Shown: positions 6,665-14,511 of the stretch, piece by piece
Position numbering within the stretch: the first letter of the stretch is position 1
Layout: every line of letters begins with the position of its first letter
Origin: Elusimicrobia bacterium CG03_land_8_20_14_0_80_50_18
GTDB taxonomy: Bacteria; CG03
Assembly: GCA_002780705.1 (NCBI GenBank)
Contig: PEUP01000077.1
Location: 1 to 17,377, forward strand
DNA length: 17,377 bases
Direction of reading: 5' to 3'
Program-made: the position numbers and the translations under genes
Notes under the pieces: model-generated
Databases searched by the model: none
The model's input: only the letters and a program-made list of their open reading frames with translations
What the model was told of the DNA's origin: nothing

Positions 6665-7875
6665 AATCTTTCTAAAAACTCCTTTCTGCTCAGTGTTTTC
6701 TGCTCGCCTTTTTCCATGTCGCGGACAGACACCGTCATATTCTTTATCTCATCCTCTCCCATTATCAGGGCGAAACGAAAAGAGGCCGCCGAAGCCTCTT
6801 TCAAAGCGTTTTTGAGTTTCGGCTTTGAGGATATCACACAAACCTTCCCCGCATCTCTTATCTCATCCGCGAAAGCCGCCAGCGCATCCATGGGGGCTCC
6901 GGCGGAAACGAGCATGTAATCCGGTTTGTCGGCGCTGAAATCAATGAGCGGCATGACCCTGTCCACACCTATCGCGAATCCCGCCGCCGGCACATCCTCT
7001 CCTCCCAGCAATTTCACAAGGCCGTCGTAACGCCCTCCGGCGGCGACAGCGTCCCTCGCGCCCTGCGCGTAGAACTCAAAAACACAGCCGTTGTAATAAT
7101 CAAGGCCCCTGACAAGTTTGACATCCTCATTAAATCTGATTTTTCTGTCTCTGAGCCCCTGCTTTATCTGCCCGAAATTATCCGCGCACTCAGGGCACAG
7201 GGCTTCGCTCACATCGGGAGCCTCCGCAAGTATCTTTTTACAGGATTCAACTTTGCAGTCAAGTATCCTGAGAGGATTCACGCGAAGTCTCTCCCCGCAG
7301 TCATCGCAGAGCCCGTCTATCTTTTTTTCGGCGAAGGCCGTCAATTTTTTTTCGTAGCCGCTCCTGCATTTGGAACAGCCGATGGAATTGAGCTTCAACT
7401 CACAGTCAAGTCCGAGCTTTTTAAGAACCGTCGAGCATAAGGAAATCACCTCAAGGTCGGCAAAAGCGCTCTTGTCTCCGAAGTATTCGGCGCCCACCTG
7501 GAAAAATTGTCTTTTACGGTCCTTTTGAGGTTTTTCATAACGGAACATCGCCCCCGAATAATAAAGACGGCAGGGAAGAGGACGCAAAAGGCCTCCGGCT
7601 ATGGCCGCGCGCGCGACGGGCGCCGTACCTTCCGGACGCAGGGTCAGGGAACGGTCCGCTTTATCTAAAAATGTATACATCTGCTTCTGCACGATGTCAC
7701 TGGCTCCCCCTATGGTCCGTTCAAAAAGAGCGGTGTCCTCAAAAATCGGCGTGTTGATGAGGCCATAGCCGTAGAGCCTCGCGGACTCTTCAAAAATCCG
7801 CGAAACGCGGGAAAATCTCGCGGCTTCTTCGCCGGCAATATCCCTTGTCCCTTTAGGCGCATTATATGTTTTCAT
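6661..7875 (-). CDS. hisS: Histidyl-tRNA synthetase
   Basis: A class II aminoacyl-tRNA synthetase that charges tRNA-His. Seen: KGTRDIAGEEA at the N-terminus, TPIFEDTALFERTIG, LTLRPEGTAPVARA, motif 2 with FRYEKPQKDRKRQFFQVGAEYFG, the insertion domain rich in paired cysteines (CSKC, CDDC, CPEC), the histidine-binding RGLDYYNGCVFEF, AAGGRYDGLV and motif 3 AGFAIGVDR, then a C-terminal anticodon-binding domain of about 90 residues. At 404 residues it is slightly short but complete. First gene of the hisS-thrC-folK-panC operon. No Shine-Dalgarno sequence precedes the ATG; the predicted promoter -10 box ends only 9 nt upstream, so translation may start on a leaderless message. Confidence 0.97.
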   Translation of the reverse strand: MKTYNAPKGTRDIAGEEAARFSRVSRIFEESARLYGYGLINTPIFEDTALFERTIGGASDIVQKQMYTFLDKADRSLTLRPEGTAPVARAAIAGGLLRPLPCRLYYSGAMFRYEKPQKDRKRQFFQVGAEYFGDKSAFADLEVISLCSTVLKKLGLDCELKLNSIGCSKCRSGYEKKLTAFAEKKIDGLCDDCGERLRVNPLRILDCKVESCKKILAEAPDVSEALCPECADNFGQIKQGLRDRKIRFNEDVKLVRGLDYYNGCVFEFYAQGARDAVAAGGRYDGLVKLLGGEDVPAAGFAIGVDRVMPLIDFSADKPDYMLVSAGAPMDALAAFADEIRDAGKVCVISSKPKLKNALKEASAASFRFALIMGEDEIKNMTVSVRDMEKGEQKTLSRKEFLERL

Positions 7876-7884
7876 AGCACTGCG

Positions 7885-7913
7885 ATTATATGAAATGTCT
7901 CCGGTGTAGGCAA
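7885..7913 (-). promoter_or_regulatory. Sigma-70-type promoter of the hisS operon
   Basis: On the minus strand a perfect TATAAT (7890-7885) lies 17 nt after TTGCCT (7913-7908, 4 of 6 to consensus). Nine bases separate TATAAT from the hisS ATG, which puts the expected transcription start about 2-4 nt before the start codon. The remaining gap up to the DUF6485 stop (7914-7973) contains imperfect CCCGGG-centred repeats but no clear U-tract terminator. Confidence 0.65.
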
Positions 7914-7973
7914 ATATTCCCGGGGGATTCCCGGCAAATGTCGATACTCCCGGGATTGCCGGTAAAAAACGGC

Positions 7974-8168
7974 TTATTTCCGGCTTTTAATGAACCTCGC
8001 TATGCTGCGGTCAAAAGTCTTTTCAACATCGTCGCTAAAATAGCAGGCGGGAAGTTCCCCCATGGCCCTGTGGTATCTAACGCATTCGCAGCATTTGCCT
8101 TTTCTGGAACAGGGCTCATAAGAACAATTGCAGTCTTTCAGGTTGCGTTCAATATTACATTCCATCAT
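7974..8168 (-). CDS. Small Cys-rich DUF6485-family protein
   Basis: A 64-residue protein with eight cysteines at 4, 13, 15, 20, 26, 27, 29 and 42, in a pattern I associate with the DUF6485 family: CNIERNLKDCNCSYEPC, RKGKCCECVRYHR, GELPACYF. Function unknown; the cysteine spacing suggests zinc or Fe-S binding. It is the last gene of the long pgi-addAB operon. Its start overlaps the addA end by 14 nt. The ATG at 8165 is an equally good start and would remove one Met. Confidence 0.8.
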   Translation of the reverse strand: MMECNIERNLKDCNCSYEPCSRKGKCCECVRYHRAMGELPACYFSDDVEKTFDRSIARFIKSRK

Positions 8169-10959
8169 CTCCCCCCTTTCCTGCCTGCTGGACAGGCAGG
8201 GTCGCGGCTTCGCATGTTTTGGAATAGGGGCAGGCCCTGCAGTGAGAGCCCGCGCGCGGCCGGAAATCGCGCGAGCGGATTCCCCCGGTTATATCGCCCA
8301 ATGTTTTCAGGAGCGCGGCTCGCTCCATTATCTCAACATCAACGATTTTGCCCGGGGCAAGAAAGAAAAGCCCCAGTTTAGTAACGGGTTTCAGTCCGAA
8401 AACGGATTCGCATCCGAGAGCGTAGATGTTCATGGGCAAATCATAAGGAGAGGCATCCATCCTTCTGCCCGTCTTGTAATCGTATATCTCATAGGAATCT
8501 TTATTTTTTTCCACACGGTCTATCGCGCCCCTTATATGCGTGTCTTTGAATTTCAGGATGAAAGAGCTTTCTCTCATAAGGGGAGGAGAGGCGAAATCGG
8601 ATGAGAGGAAATTATCCGCCATGAGACCGGCTGAGACGGCAAGAGACGGGGGGAGAGACTCCCTGATGCTCTCCCTGAAAAATTCTTCGCCGCGGTTTTT
8701 ATCAAAATGTTCTATCACCGTGTGCAGGACATTTCCCAGCTTTACGGAATCCGAGGCTCCGGCAGAGCTTTTTCTCAGTATATAATCGTTTCTGTATCTC
8801 AGGGGACAAAACCTGTAGCCGTTTATCTCGGAGACGGTGAAACCCTTTTTTATTTTAGTTTCAATGACCGTCTCTTCGGAAAAATATTCATAGCCCCTGT
8901 GCCCGCGAAAAACGGGGAGCATTATTTTTTTCTTCTTTCCCTTATTCTCAAAAACCCCCTCCGCCCGGCAATGAACGGCAAGAGGATACAATTCCTCTTT
9001 AAGTGAGAAGGAGCCCCCCTCTCCGTCCAGGAATAAAGAGAGCATGGCGCTCAATTTGCCTTTGGACGGGCGGCCCAGAAGATAAAGCCTTTCCATGGCC
9101 CGGGTCATCGCCACATAAAAAAGACGCCATTCCTCGTCGGGTATCTCACCCGCGGGGCCTTTTTTCTTTTCGCGCCGTCTGATAGTTTTACCCGTGATCT
9201 CCCATGGAACGGATGAACTATTCCGACCGGGAAACTGTGAGGGCGTTATGTTCGCCACAAAAACCACTTTCCGCTCAAGCCCCTTTATCTTGTGCACCGT
9301 CATTATATCCACGCAATCCGACGAATCCACGGCGGCGTCGGATTCCACCGCCCCCTGCTGATCCAGTCCGCCGATGTATTCTATGAACTCCGAAAGCACA
9401 GGCGCGGATGAGGTTTTTTCGTAATTGAGGGCCAGATCCAGAAATTTTTTTATGTTCGCCAGAGCCCGCAGACGGTAAACGCCGTCGAAATCGGCCTTCA
9501 CCCATTCGGTCAGGCCGCAGTCCAGAATAAGCGCCATCACATATCTGTGAATGGAAACCTTACCGGGGAACTTCCTGTTTTTAAGAAAAAAACTTATTCT
9601 CTCCCTTTTCTCTCTGCCCGGCTTGTCAGCGGCGTCAAGAAAAGCCTCAAAAAGCGACACGCCTCTTTTCCTTCCGGCGGCGAAAGAATAAATATCCTCA
9701 AGCGTAAAAGCTATCATGGGGCTCGTGAGAAATTCAAAAAATGCGCTGTCATCACCCGGCGAGGCGAGAAATTTGAGTATGGAAACAAGCTGTCTTATCT
9801 CGGCCCTGTCATAAAATCCTCTGCCGGAGGCCGTTAGGAAAGCTATCCCCTCGTCCCTGAACACCTTTTCATAATCTGACACGGAGTTTTTAAGGCTCCT
9901 CAATATCACCGCGAAATCGCTGTTCTTCAGGCCTTCTTCCTTTTTCAGCCGCTTGATCTCGCGCGCCATATAAAGCGCCTCCTGCTCCCTGCTTTCCGCT
10001 GTCACTATGCGGATTTTCTCACCCTCAGGGGCGTCATCGCGGGGCCGGAGCCTCTGATAATCCTTCAGCTTGTCCTCGAGCAGGTTGGCGAAAGCGAGCA
10101 CGCTTTTGACACTCCTGTAATTTACGGACAGTTTTTTGGTTTTGCAGGCCTTTTCTTTTATGCTGGATAAATTTTCGGGGGTCGCGCCGCGGAAGGCGTA
10201 AATGGACTGATTGAAATCCCCGACAACGCAAAGAAAAGGCGGCGCTATTTTCATAAAGAGCGCCATCTGCACGGGGCTGGTGTCCTGGAATTCATCTATA
10301 AAAACAAATCTGTATTTTTCACGCAGGGCATCCCCTATCTTTTTATCTCCGTCAAGCAGCCTGTAAGCCTCAAGGAGGAGCTGCGGAAAATCAAGCGCCG
10401 AACGCCTTTTCATCTCGGATTCAAAAAGTTTGTAAAGATCGCGGATGAAGAGAATAAAATCCCCTTCCCCCTCCCAGCGGAAATCCTTCAGGTCATCCGG
10501 CGAGATAAGACTGTGCCGCAGATGCGTGATAAAGGAGTAGAGCTCCCCGGCACTTCGCAGGTCAAGGGGCGACACCATTCCCAGGGGAAGCGTGTTCCTT
10601 GCCTTGTCTATCATCTTCCTGAAAAATATGCGCTCAGAGCCGGCCGCAAGTATCTCAAATTTGGAATCTATCCCGGCTTCGGACGGATTAGCCCTCAGCA
10701 CATCCGCGCAAAAAGCGTCGAGCGTGGAAATGTTCAGAAAGGGGAGCATCCCGGGATCGCCCAGTTTTTTGATTATCCTCTCCTTCATCTCTCCCGCGGC
10801 CTTCCTGGAAAAGGTGACGGCCAGCACACCCCCGAGGGCGTCTTTGAGCGTTCTGCCTTCGCTTTTCAGCGACTCAACTTTTTCAAGGAACTCGCTCACC
10901 AGATAGGTCGTCTTGCCGGTGCCAGCGCCGGCGGTGGCCACCGTCAGCTCACATTTCAT
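8155..10959 (-). CDS. addA: AddA-like UvrD-type helicase/nuclease subunit
   Basis: The active-motor subunit of an AddAB/AdnAB-type helicase-nuclease that processes double-strand DNA ends for recombination. It has the SF1 motifs in order: Walker A TAGAGTGKTT (K16), VTFSRKAAGEM, FVFIDEFQDTSP (Walker B, about residue 220), VVGDFNQSIYAFRG, SVNYRS, VHKIKGLERKVVFV and LFYVAMTRAMERLYLLG. The C-terminal RecB-type nuclease has GNVLHTVIEHF, GAIDRVE and YDYKTGR. A cysteine in YRFCPLRY plus HCRACPYSKTC (C-x2-C-x5-C) at the end form a probable 4Fe-4S clasp, which B. subtilis AddA lacks. 934 residues is short for AddA (often about 1200). A GGGAG lies 9 nt before the ATG, which overlaps the addB stop by 11 nt. 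A palindromic repeat encodes part of the C-terminal TLPVQQAGKGG. Confidence 0.88.
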   Translation of the reverse strand: MKCELTVATAGAGTGKTTYLVSEFLEKVESLKSEGRTLKDALGGVLAVTFSRKAAGEMKERIIKKLGDPGMLPFLNISTLDAFCADVLRANPSEAGIDSKFEILAAGSERIFFRKMIDKARNTLPLGMVSPLDLRSAGELYSFITHLRHSLISPDDLKDFRWEGEGDFILFIRDLYKLFESEMKRRSALDFPQLLLEAYRLLDGDKKIGDALREKYRFVFIDEFQDTSPVQMALFMKIAPPFLCVVGDFNQSIYAFRGATPENLSSIKEKACKTKKLSVNYRSVKSVLAFANLLEDKLKDYQRLRPRDDAPEGEKIRIVTAESREQEALYMAREIKRLKKEEGLKNSDFAVILRSLKNSVSDYEKVFRDEGIAFLTASGRGFYDRAEIRQLVSILKFLASPGDDSAFFEFLTSPMIAFTLEDIYSFAAGRKRGVSLFEAFLDAADKPGREKRERISFFLKNRKFPGKVSIHRYVMALILDCGLTEWVKADFDGVYRLRALANIKKFLDLALNYEKTSSAPVLSEFIEYIGGLDQQGAVESDAAVDSSDCVDIMTVHKIKGLERKVVFVANITPSQFPGRNSSSVPWEITGKTIRRREKKKGPAGEIPDEEWRLFYVAMTRAMERLYLLGRPSKGKLSAMLSLFLDGEGGSFSLKEELYPLAVHCRAEGVFENKGKKKKIMLPVFRGHRGYEYFSEETVIETKIKKGFTVSEINGYRFCPLRYRNDYILRKSSAGASDSVKLGNVLHTVIEHFDKNRGEEFFRESIRESLPPSLAVSAGLMADNFLSSDFASPPLMRESSFILKFKDTHIRGAIDRVEKNKDSYEIYDYKTGRRMDASPYDLPMNIYALGCESVFGLKPVTKLGLFFLAPGKIVDVEIMERAALLKTLGDITGGIRSRDFRPRAGSHCRACPYSKTCEAATLPVQQAGKGGDDGM
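8180..8200. repeat. Palindromic repeat element copy C, in the addA 3' end
   Basis: Perfect 8-bp arms CCTGCCTG and CAGGCAGG around the 5-nt centre CTGGA. It lies in the codons for the last residues of AddA, after the Fe-S cysteine cluster, where extra residues should be harmless. Confidence 0.8.
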
Positions 10960-13600
10960 ATATATCGGCTCCCTTGATCCTGCGGCAAAGATCCTCGTGA
11001 GGACAGCCGCGGCGGGGACATTTTGAGGCTGGATAAAAATCGCCCCGCTTTATGTTCTCCGCGGCCTCTTTGAGTTTCCCGTTCATACCTTCCAGCGCCG
11101 AAACAGTTTTTTCATCCGTCAGCTCCAGCGTCACCTTCTGCGGATAATCCCCGGGTTTCTCATAATCGGCTATCCAGAACAGAGTAATCTTTTGACAGCC
11201 GCCAACGGCGCGCGCGTAAACAGGCAGAGCCAGATGCTCTCCCCTTGCTATCCGATTGCGCAGCGACACTTTCTTGAATTTGGAGCCGGGGCGGGTCTTG
11301 TAATCCATGACCTCAAAGCCGCCCTCTACGGCGTCCACCCGGTCTATGCGTCCTGTGACCTCAATGCCCTCTATGGGGACGATGATATCCTTTTCCCTCT
11401 CTACGACTTTAAACACATTCTCTTCCTCCGCGTATTTCTTCAGAAAAAAATAGAAGAAGGCCTTCCAGCATCCGGCGGAGTGAAGCGTTTCAAAATCCTT
11501 CACCGCGCTCGGGGAAAAATATTCGTCCGTGAGCTCTTTCATCCGGCGGGACATTGCGGCATTATCTCCGGGCGCGGGAAATTCAGCGTGAAACTTTTCA
11601 AGTATGTAATGGACAAGCGTCCCGCAAAGAGCCGCTTCCGTCTTCTTTGTTTCAAGAGATATCATCCTCTCTATGAAGAAATTCAGGGGGCATTCCATAT
11701 AACTTTCAAGGCCGGACACCGATATCCCCGGCTTTTCGACCTCATGGCCGGAAAAAAACATGCCGCTTTGGACGACGGAGGAAGACGAACCGCCGGCGGG
11801 AATCATTTCCATCTCTATGGAAAAGGTATCCTGCGCGGGGAGAGATTGAACGGGGATGTCTTTGAGAAACTCCTCTATGTAGGGAGAGGGCGTCTCGTCC
11901 TCGTCTCCGCCGCTGAAGGTGACAAACACTTTTTCCGTGCCGGATGCGAGGGCGCTGAGGAATATTTTCTCTTCCGTGTCATAATGTTTCTGCTCATCCT
12001 CATCCTTTTTCATATAAACTCCGGGACTGAAGCGCCGGGGGAATTTGCCCCAGACGGCGCCGGTAATAAAAACGAATTTGAAATGCTCGCCCTTGGCCTC
12101 GTGCACGGTCAGCAACTTCGAGCTGGCCGGGATATCCCCGAGATAAGGGGCTCTCGCGAAAGTTGAGAGAGAGTCGCTTAAGAGGGACAGGAATGTTTCA
12201 AACGCCATTCCGCCGGTGATGCTGTGGAATTTTTCCGCATACTCAAAAAATTTAGCGAAGAGCCTGTTCAGGATGATGTCTTCTCCCGCGAGATCCTCGG
12301 AACCGCAGAAAGAATAAAGCGCCATTATCCTGGCCGGATTCGTCAGTGAAGCGGCGCGGGACGCTTTCTTCGCGGCGCTGCGCACACCCTCCACTTTGTC
12401 CGCGGGGCCTTTTCTCAACTTATGCGAGCCCTCAAGGAATCTGTAAATATCCGAATCGCTCAAGCCGAAAATCGGCAGCGACAGCATATCCGCGAAAGAG
12501 ACCTGCTCGTCAATCCCCTCGGTAAAATACAAAAATGACAGAAAAGCGAGAAACTGCGGATGTTTGAAAAATGGCGCTCCCGACGGACAGCTCACAGGGA
12601 CGCCTTCGGATGAGGCCATGTCCTCGAGCAGCTTTATCTCGTCTCCCGTGTCCCTGGCTATAACGGCTATGTCCCCGGGGCTCACGCCGGATTCAATAAG
12701 TTTTTTTATCCCGGAGAGTATCCACCGGGCGCTGTCATAACCGCTCAGGAATCTCAGCACCTCAAATTCCGGCGCCGTTGCCGCGCTGAGAATTTTTCTG
12801 TGAGGCGCGAATTTTTCCTCAAGGGCTTTTTTCGCCCATTCAGCGTCGCCGCCGAGAAAATCATATATGCCCCGTGAGGCATCCCCCGCGATATACAGGC
12901 CTTTGAGCGCGGCGGCTTTTTCCGCAAGACTGATGAAGATTAGCGTCTCCCTGCGGTTAAGATCCTCCCAGCCGTCAAGAAAAATATAATCAAAACTGCC
13001 GCTGAAAACACCGGATGAGACGGATTCAAGGCAGCACTTTTCCACATCCCTGAGGTCAAAGAGATTCCTTTCCTTCAGCCTTTTGTTATATTCGGATATG
13101 AGAGCGAATTCATCGGCGGCGAGCTTTGCGGAGGGGTCTATCTTATAGGAATCTATGAAATCAACGGCCTCCGAAATGAATCCGCGGAAATGCCGCAGGG
13201 AGGAAAATTTTTTAAGTCCGGGAAGTTTCTCCGAAAGTATTTCTTTTAACAGGACTTCCTCTTCTTTGCCCGAAATTATGGTAAAGTCACAGGATTTGGT
13301 GAATTGGCGGCTGTTCTTTTTCAGAGCCCATTTGGCAAAAGCGGAAAAACTGTCAATGTGAAGTTCACCGCATCCGCGTCCGGACAAAGCCGCTTCAATG
13401 AAACGCTCCTTGACGGACAGGGGACAGAGGACGAGTATCCTTGAAACATCCGTGCCGGAAGAGATCAGCTCATGGAATTTTTCCAGCAGAAAAGATGTTT
13501 TACCGCAACCGGAAATTCCTGCCTCTCGAAACGCCCCTGGCGCGCAGGCAGGTTCCGGCGATTCGCCCTCTCCGTCAATGAATATAATATCGGTTTTCAA
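10949..13600 (-). CDS. addB: AddB-like helicase/nuclease subunit
   Basis: Partner of the adjacent AddA. Walker A GISGCGKTSFLLEKF lies near residue 30. The helicase-like core is degenerate: the motif II position reads FIFLDGWEDL (DG not DE), and the motif VI position reads LSALASGTEKVFVTF without the usual TRA arginine, while IAGDASRGIYDF and LLTVHEAKGEHFKFVFITG remain. This fits AddB, whose motor is non-canonical. The C-terminal RecB-type nuclease appears active: GTLVHYILEKF, TGRIDRVD, MDYKTRP; cysteines in ESYMECPLNFF and KCPRRGCPHEDLC should hold a 4Fe-4S cluster, with an unusual x4 first spacing. 883 residues. The start is TTG at 13600 with only GGGACGGG as possible ribosome site, so translation is probably weak or coupled. 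A palindromic repeat encodes residues just before the P-loop. Confidence 0.85.
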   Translation of the reverse strand: MKTDIIFIDGEGESPEPACAPGAFREAGISGCGKTSFLLEKFHELISSGTDVSRILVLCPLSVKERFIEAALSGRGCGELHIDSFSAFAKWALKKNSRQFTKSCDFTIISGKEEEVLLKEILSEKLPGLKKFSSLRHFRGFISEAVDFIDSYKIDPSAKLAADEFALISEYNKRLKERNLFDLRDVEKCCLESVSSGVFSGSFDYIFLDGWEDLNRRETLIFISLAEKAAALKGLYIAGDASRGIYDFLGGDAEWAKKALEEKFAPHRKILSAATAPEFEVLRFLSGYDSARWILSGIKKLIESGVSPGDIAVIARDTGDEIKLLEDMASSEGVPVSCPSGAPFFKHPQFLAFLSFLYFTEGIDEQVSFADMLSLPIFGLSDSDIYRFLEGSHKLRKGPADKVEGVRSAAKKASRAASLTNPARIMALYSFCGSEDLAGEDIILNRLFAKFFEYAEKFHSITGGMAFETFLSLLSDSLSTFARAPYLGDIPASSKLLTVHEAKGEHFKFVFITGAVWGKFPRRFSPGVYMKKDEDEQKHYDTEEKIFLSALASGTEKVFVTFSGGDEDETPSPYIEEFLKDIPVQSLPAQDTFSIEMEMIPAGGSSSSVVQSGMFFSGHEVEKPGISVSGLESYMECPLNFFIERMISLETKKTEAALCGTLVHYILEKFHAEFPAPGDNAAMSRRMKELTDEYFSPSAVKDFETLHSAGCWKAFFYFFLKKYAEEENVFKVVEREKDIIVPIEGIEVTGRIDRVDAVEGGFEVMDYKTRPGSKFKKVSLRNRIARGEHLALPVYARAVGGCQKITLFWIADYEKPGDYPQKVTLELTDEKTVSALEGMNGKLKEAAENIKRGDFYPASKCPRRGCPHEDLCRRIKGADIYEM
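13518..13552. repeat. Palindromic repeat element copy D, just before the addB P-loop
   Basis: Perfect 7-bp arms CCTGCCT and AGGCAGG enclose a 21-nt centre. On the coding strand it gives PACAPGAFREAG, directly ahead of GISGCGKTS. In related proteins the first beta strand (here probably DIIFI) runs almost directly into the P-loop, so this is likely an inserted peptide. Confidence 0.65.
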
Positions 13601-13613
13601 TAAAAATCCCGTC

Positions 13614-13629
13614 CCTGCCGGCAGGCAGG
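13614..13629. repeat. Palindromic repeat element copy E, in the addB leader
   Basis: CCTGCCGGCAGG is a perfect 12-nt palindrome followed by a further CAGG. It lies 14 nt upstream of the addB TTG start, in the 75-nt gap after the small basic gene; in the mRNA it could fold next to the addB ribosome site. Confidence 0.6.
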
Positions 13630-13675
13630 CGCCACTGATGCTGCCGTCTTCGCCGCGGCGGGGCCTGTCAAACCT

Positions 13676-13762
13676 TTATTTCGCTTTGTGACGCATTGCT
13701 TTGCGTCTTTTTTTCAGCTTATGTCTTTTAACTTTAGCAAGCTTTCTTCGTCGTCCTTTCAC
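13676..13762 (-). CDS. Very small, highly basic protein (possible AURKAIP1/COX24 (mS38)-like)
   Basis: A 28-codon frame from GTG (13762) to TAA encodes a product almost entirely Lys/Arg/His: KGRRRKLAKVKRHKLK followed by KRRKAMRHKAK. A strong ribosome site, GGGGAGG, lies 9 nt upstream within the end of the VanZ gene, and the start overlaps that stop by 4 nt (GTGA), which argues that it is translated. The pattern KRHKxxKRRKxxRHK resembles the AURKAIP1/COX24 domain found in mitochondrial ribosomal protein mS38 and tiny bacterial proteins, suggesting ribosome or RNA binding. That family call is from pattern memory and uncertain. Confidence 0.6.
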   Translation of the reverse strand: MKGRRRKLAKVKRHKLKKRRKAMRHKAK

Positions 13763-14163
13763 TTAGCCATACCTCCCCTCGTCATTCCGCGAACATGCGG
13801 AAAAATATCCTTACATAATATCAGCCGGCACACAATCAATATTCCCAGAAGGTCTATCGCCACATCAACCGCGCTGCCGTGTCTGTTAGGCACATAAAAC
13901 TGATGAATCTCATCGCTGGCGGCATAGATGAAAGCCGCCACGCCCGATATCAGCGCCAGAGCCCGGCGGCTCAAGCGGACGCGGCCAGAATTTCCAAGCG
14001 CCAGATATATGAGCGCTGTCAGATAAGCGAACTCAAACACATGAGCCGACTTCCTGACAAAAAAATCCCAGATGCCCAGGCCCATATCTATTCCCGGGAT
14101 ATCTGAGAGATAGTATATAAGTTTCGCCCACATAACAACAGCCAGCCATTGTATGAATACCAT
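13759..14163 (-). CDS. VanZ-like membrane protein
   Basis: 134 residues with about four hydrophobic segments: near 3-20 (IQWLAVVMWAKLIYYL), 40-57 (FEFAYLTALIYLALG), 68-85 (ALALISGVAAFIYAA) and 100-118. The VanZ-family signature is clear: RKSAHVFEFAYLT, ASDEIHQFYVPNRHGSAVDVAIDLLG. VanZ proteins are small inner-membrane proteins; the Enterococcus founder gives low-level teicoplanin resistance, but most chromosomal members have no known role. The start overlaps the DUF3467 stop by 1 nt (TGATG), so it is probably coupled. The gene end contains the ribosome site of the next small gene. Confidence 0.88.
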   Translation of the reverse strand: MVFIQWLAVVMWAKLIYYLSDIPGIDMGLGIWDFFVRKSAHVFEFAYLTALIYLALGNSGRVRLSRRALALISGVAAFIYAASDEIHQFYVPNRHGSAVDVAIDLLGILIVCRLILCKDIFPHVRGMTRGGMAK

Positions 14164-14441
14164 CAGAAGCCTATTTTGCTCTCTTTGGAAGGTGCAACTT
14201 CCCCGAAAGAACTCTCGTATCTTTTCAGGTTCTCGGCGGCGGCCTGCACGAATCTTTTGGCGTGCGCGGGACTCATTATCACTCTGCTGGCGACGGAAGC
14301 CCGGGGCTGCTGGGGCTGAAGAAAAGCGAAATCAAAAACGATCTCCTCTTTTGTGTGGCTTATCATAGCCATGTTCGCGTAAACGCCTTTCTGTATATCC
14401 TTGTCTATTTCTATCTGGAGCTTCCTTTCTTCGCGGTTCAT
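14163..14441 (-). CDS. DUF3467 family protein
   Basis: A 92-residue protein matching DUF3467: LQIEIDKDIQKGVYANMAMISHTKEEIVFDFAF, RASVASRVIMSPAHAKRFVQAAAENLKRYESSFG. Function unknown; the family is widespread, small and cytoplasmic. The reading frame is open much further upstream into pgi, but the ATG at 14441 with AAGGAGG eight bases before it is clearly the start, and family similarity begins there. It follows pgi by 70 nt containing only a small TCACA/TGTGA inverted repeat and no terminator. Confidence 0.88.
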   Translation of the reverse strand: MNREERKLQIEIDKDIQKGVYANMAMISHTKEEIVFDFAFLQPQQPRASVASRVIMSPAHAKRFVQAAAENLKRYESSFGEVAPSKESKIGF

Positions 14442-14511
14442 CTTCTTTACCTCCTTGGTGTTCTTGTCCCATTTCACAAAACTGTGAGCGCCTTTGCTGT
14501 ATCGTTTTATC

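Noticed and set aside
7914..7973. Terminator after the DUF6485 gene
   Set aside because: CCGGCAAAT and ATTGCCGG can pair with a bulge around a 15-nt loop, and CCCGGG repeats are present, but no U-tract follows on the minus strand.
11192..12166. 324-codon open frame on the plus strand
   Set aside because: It lies wholly inside addB, whose reading frame carries clear motifs; the opposite frame has no recognisable domain and is a product of GC-rich codon bias.
511..13629. CRISPR array
   Set aside because: The repeated elements are single, far apart and palindromic; there are no regularly spaced units or cas genes.
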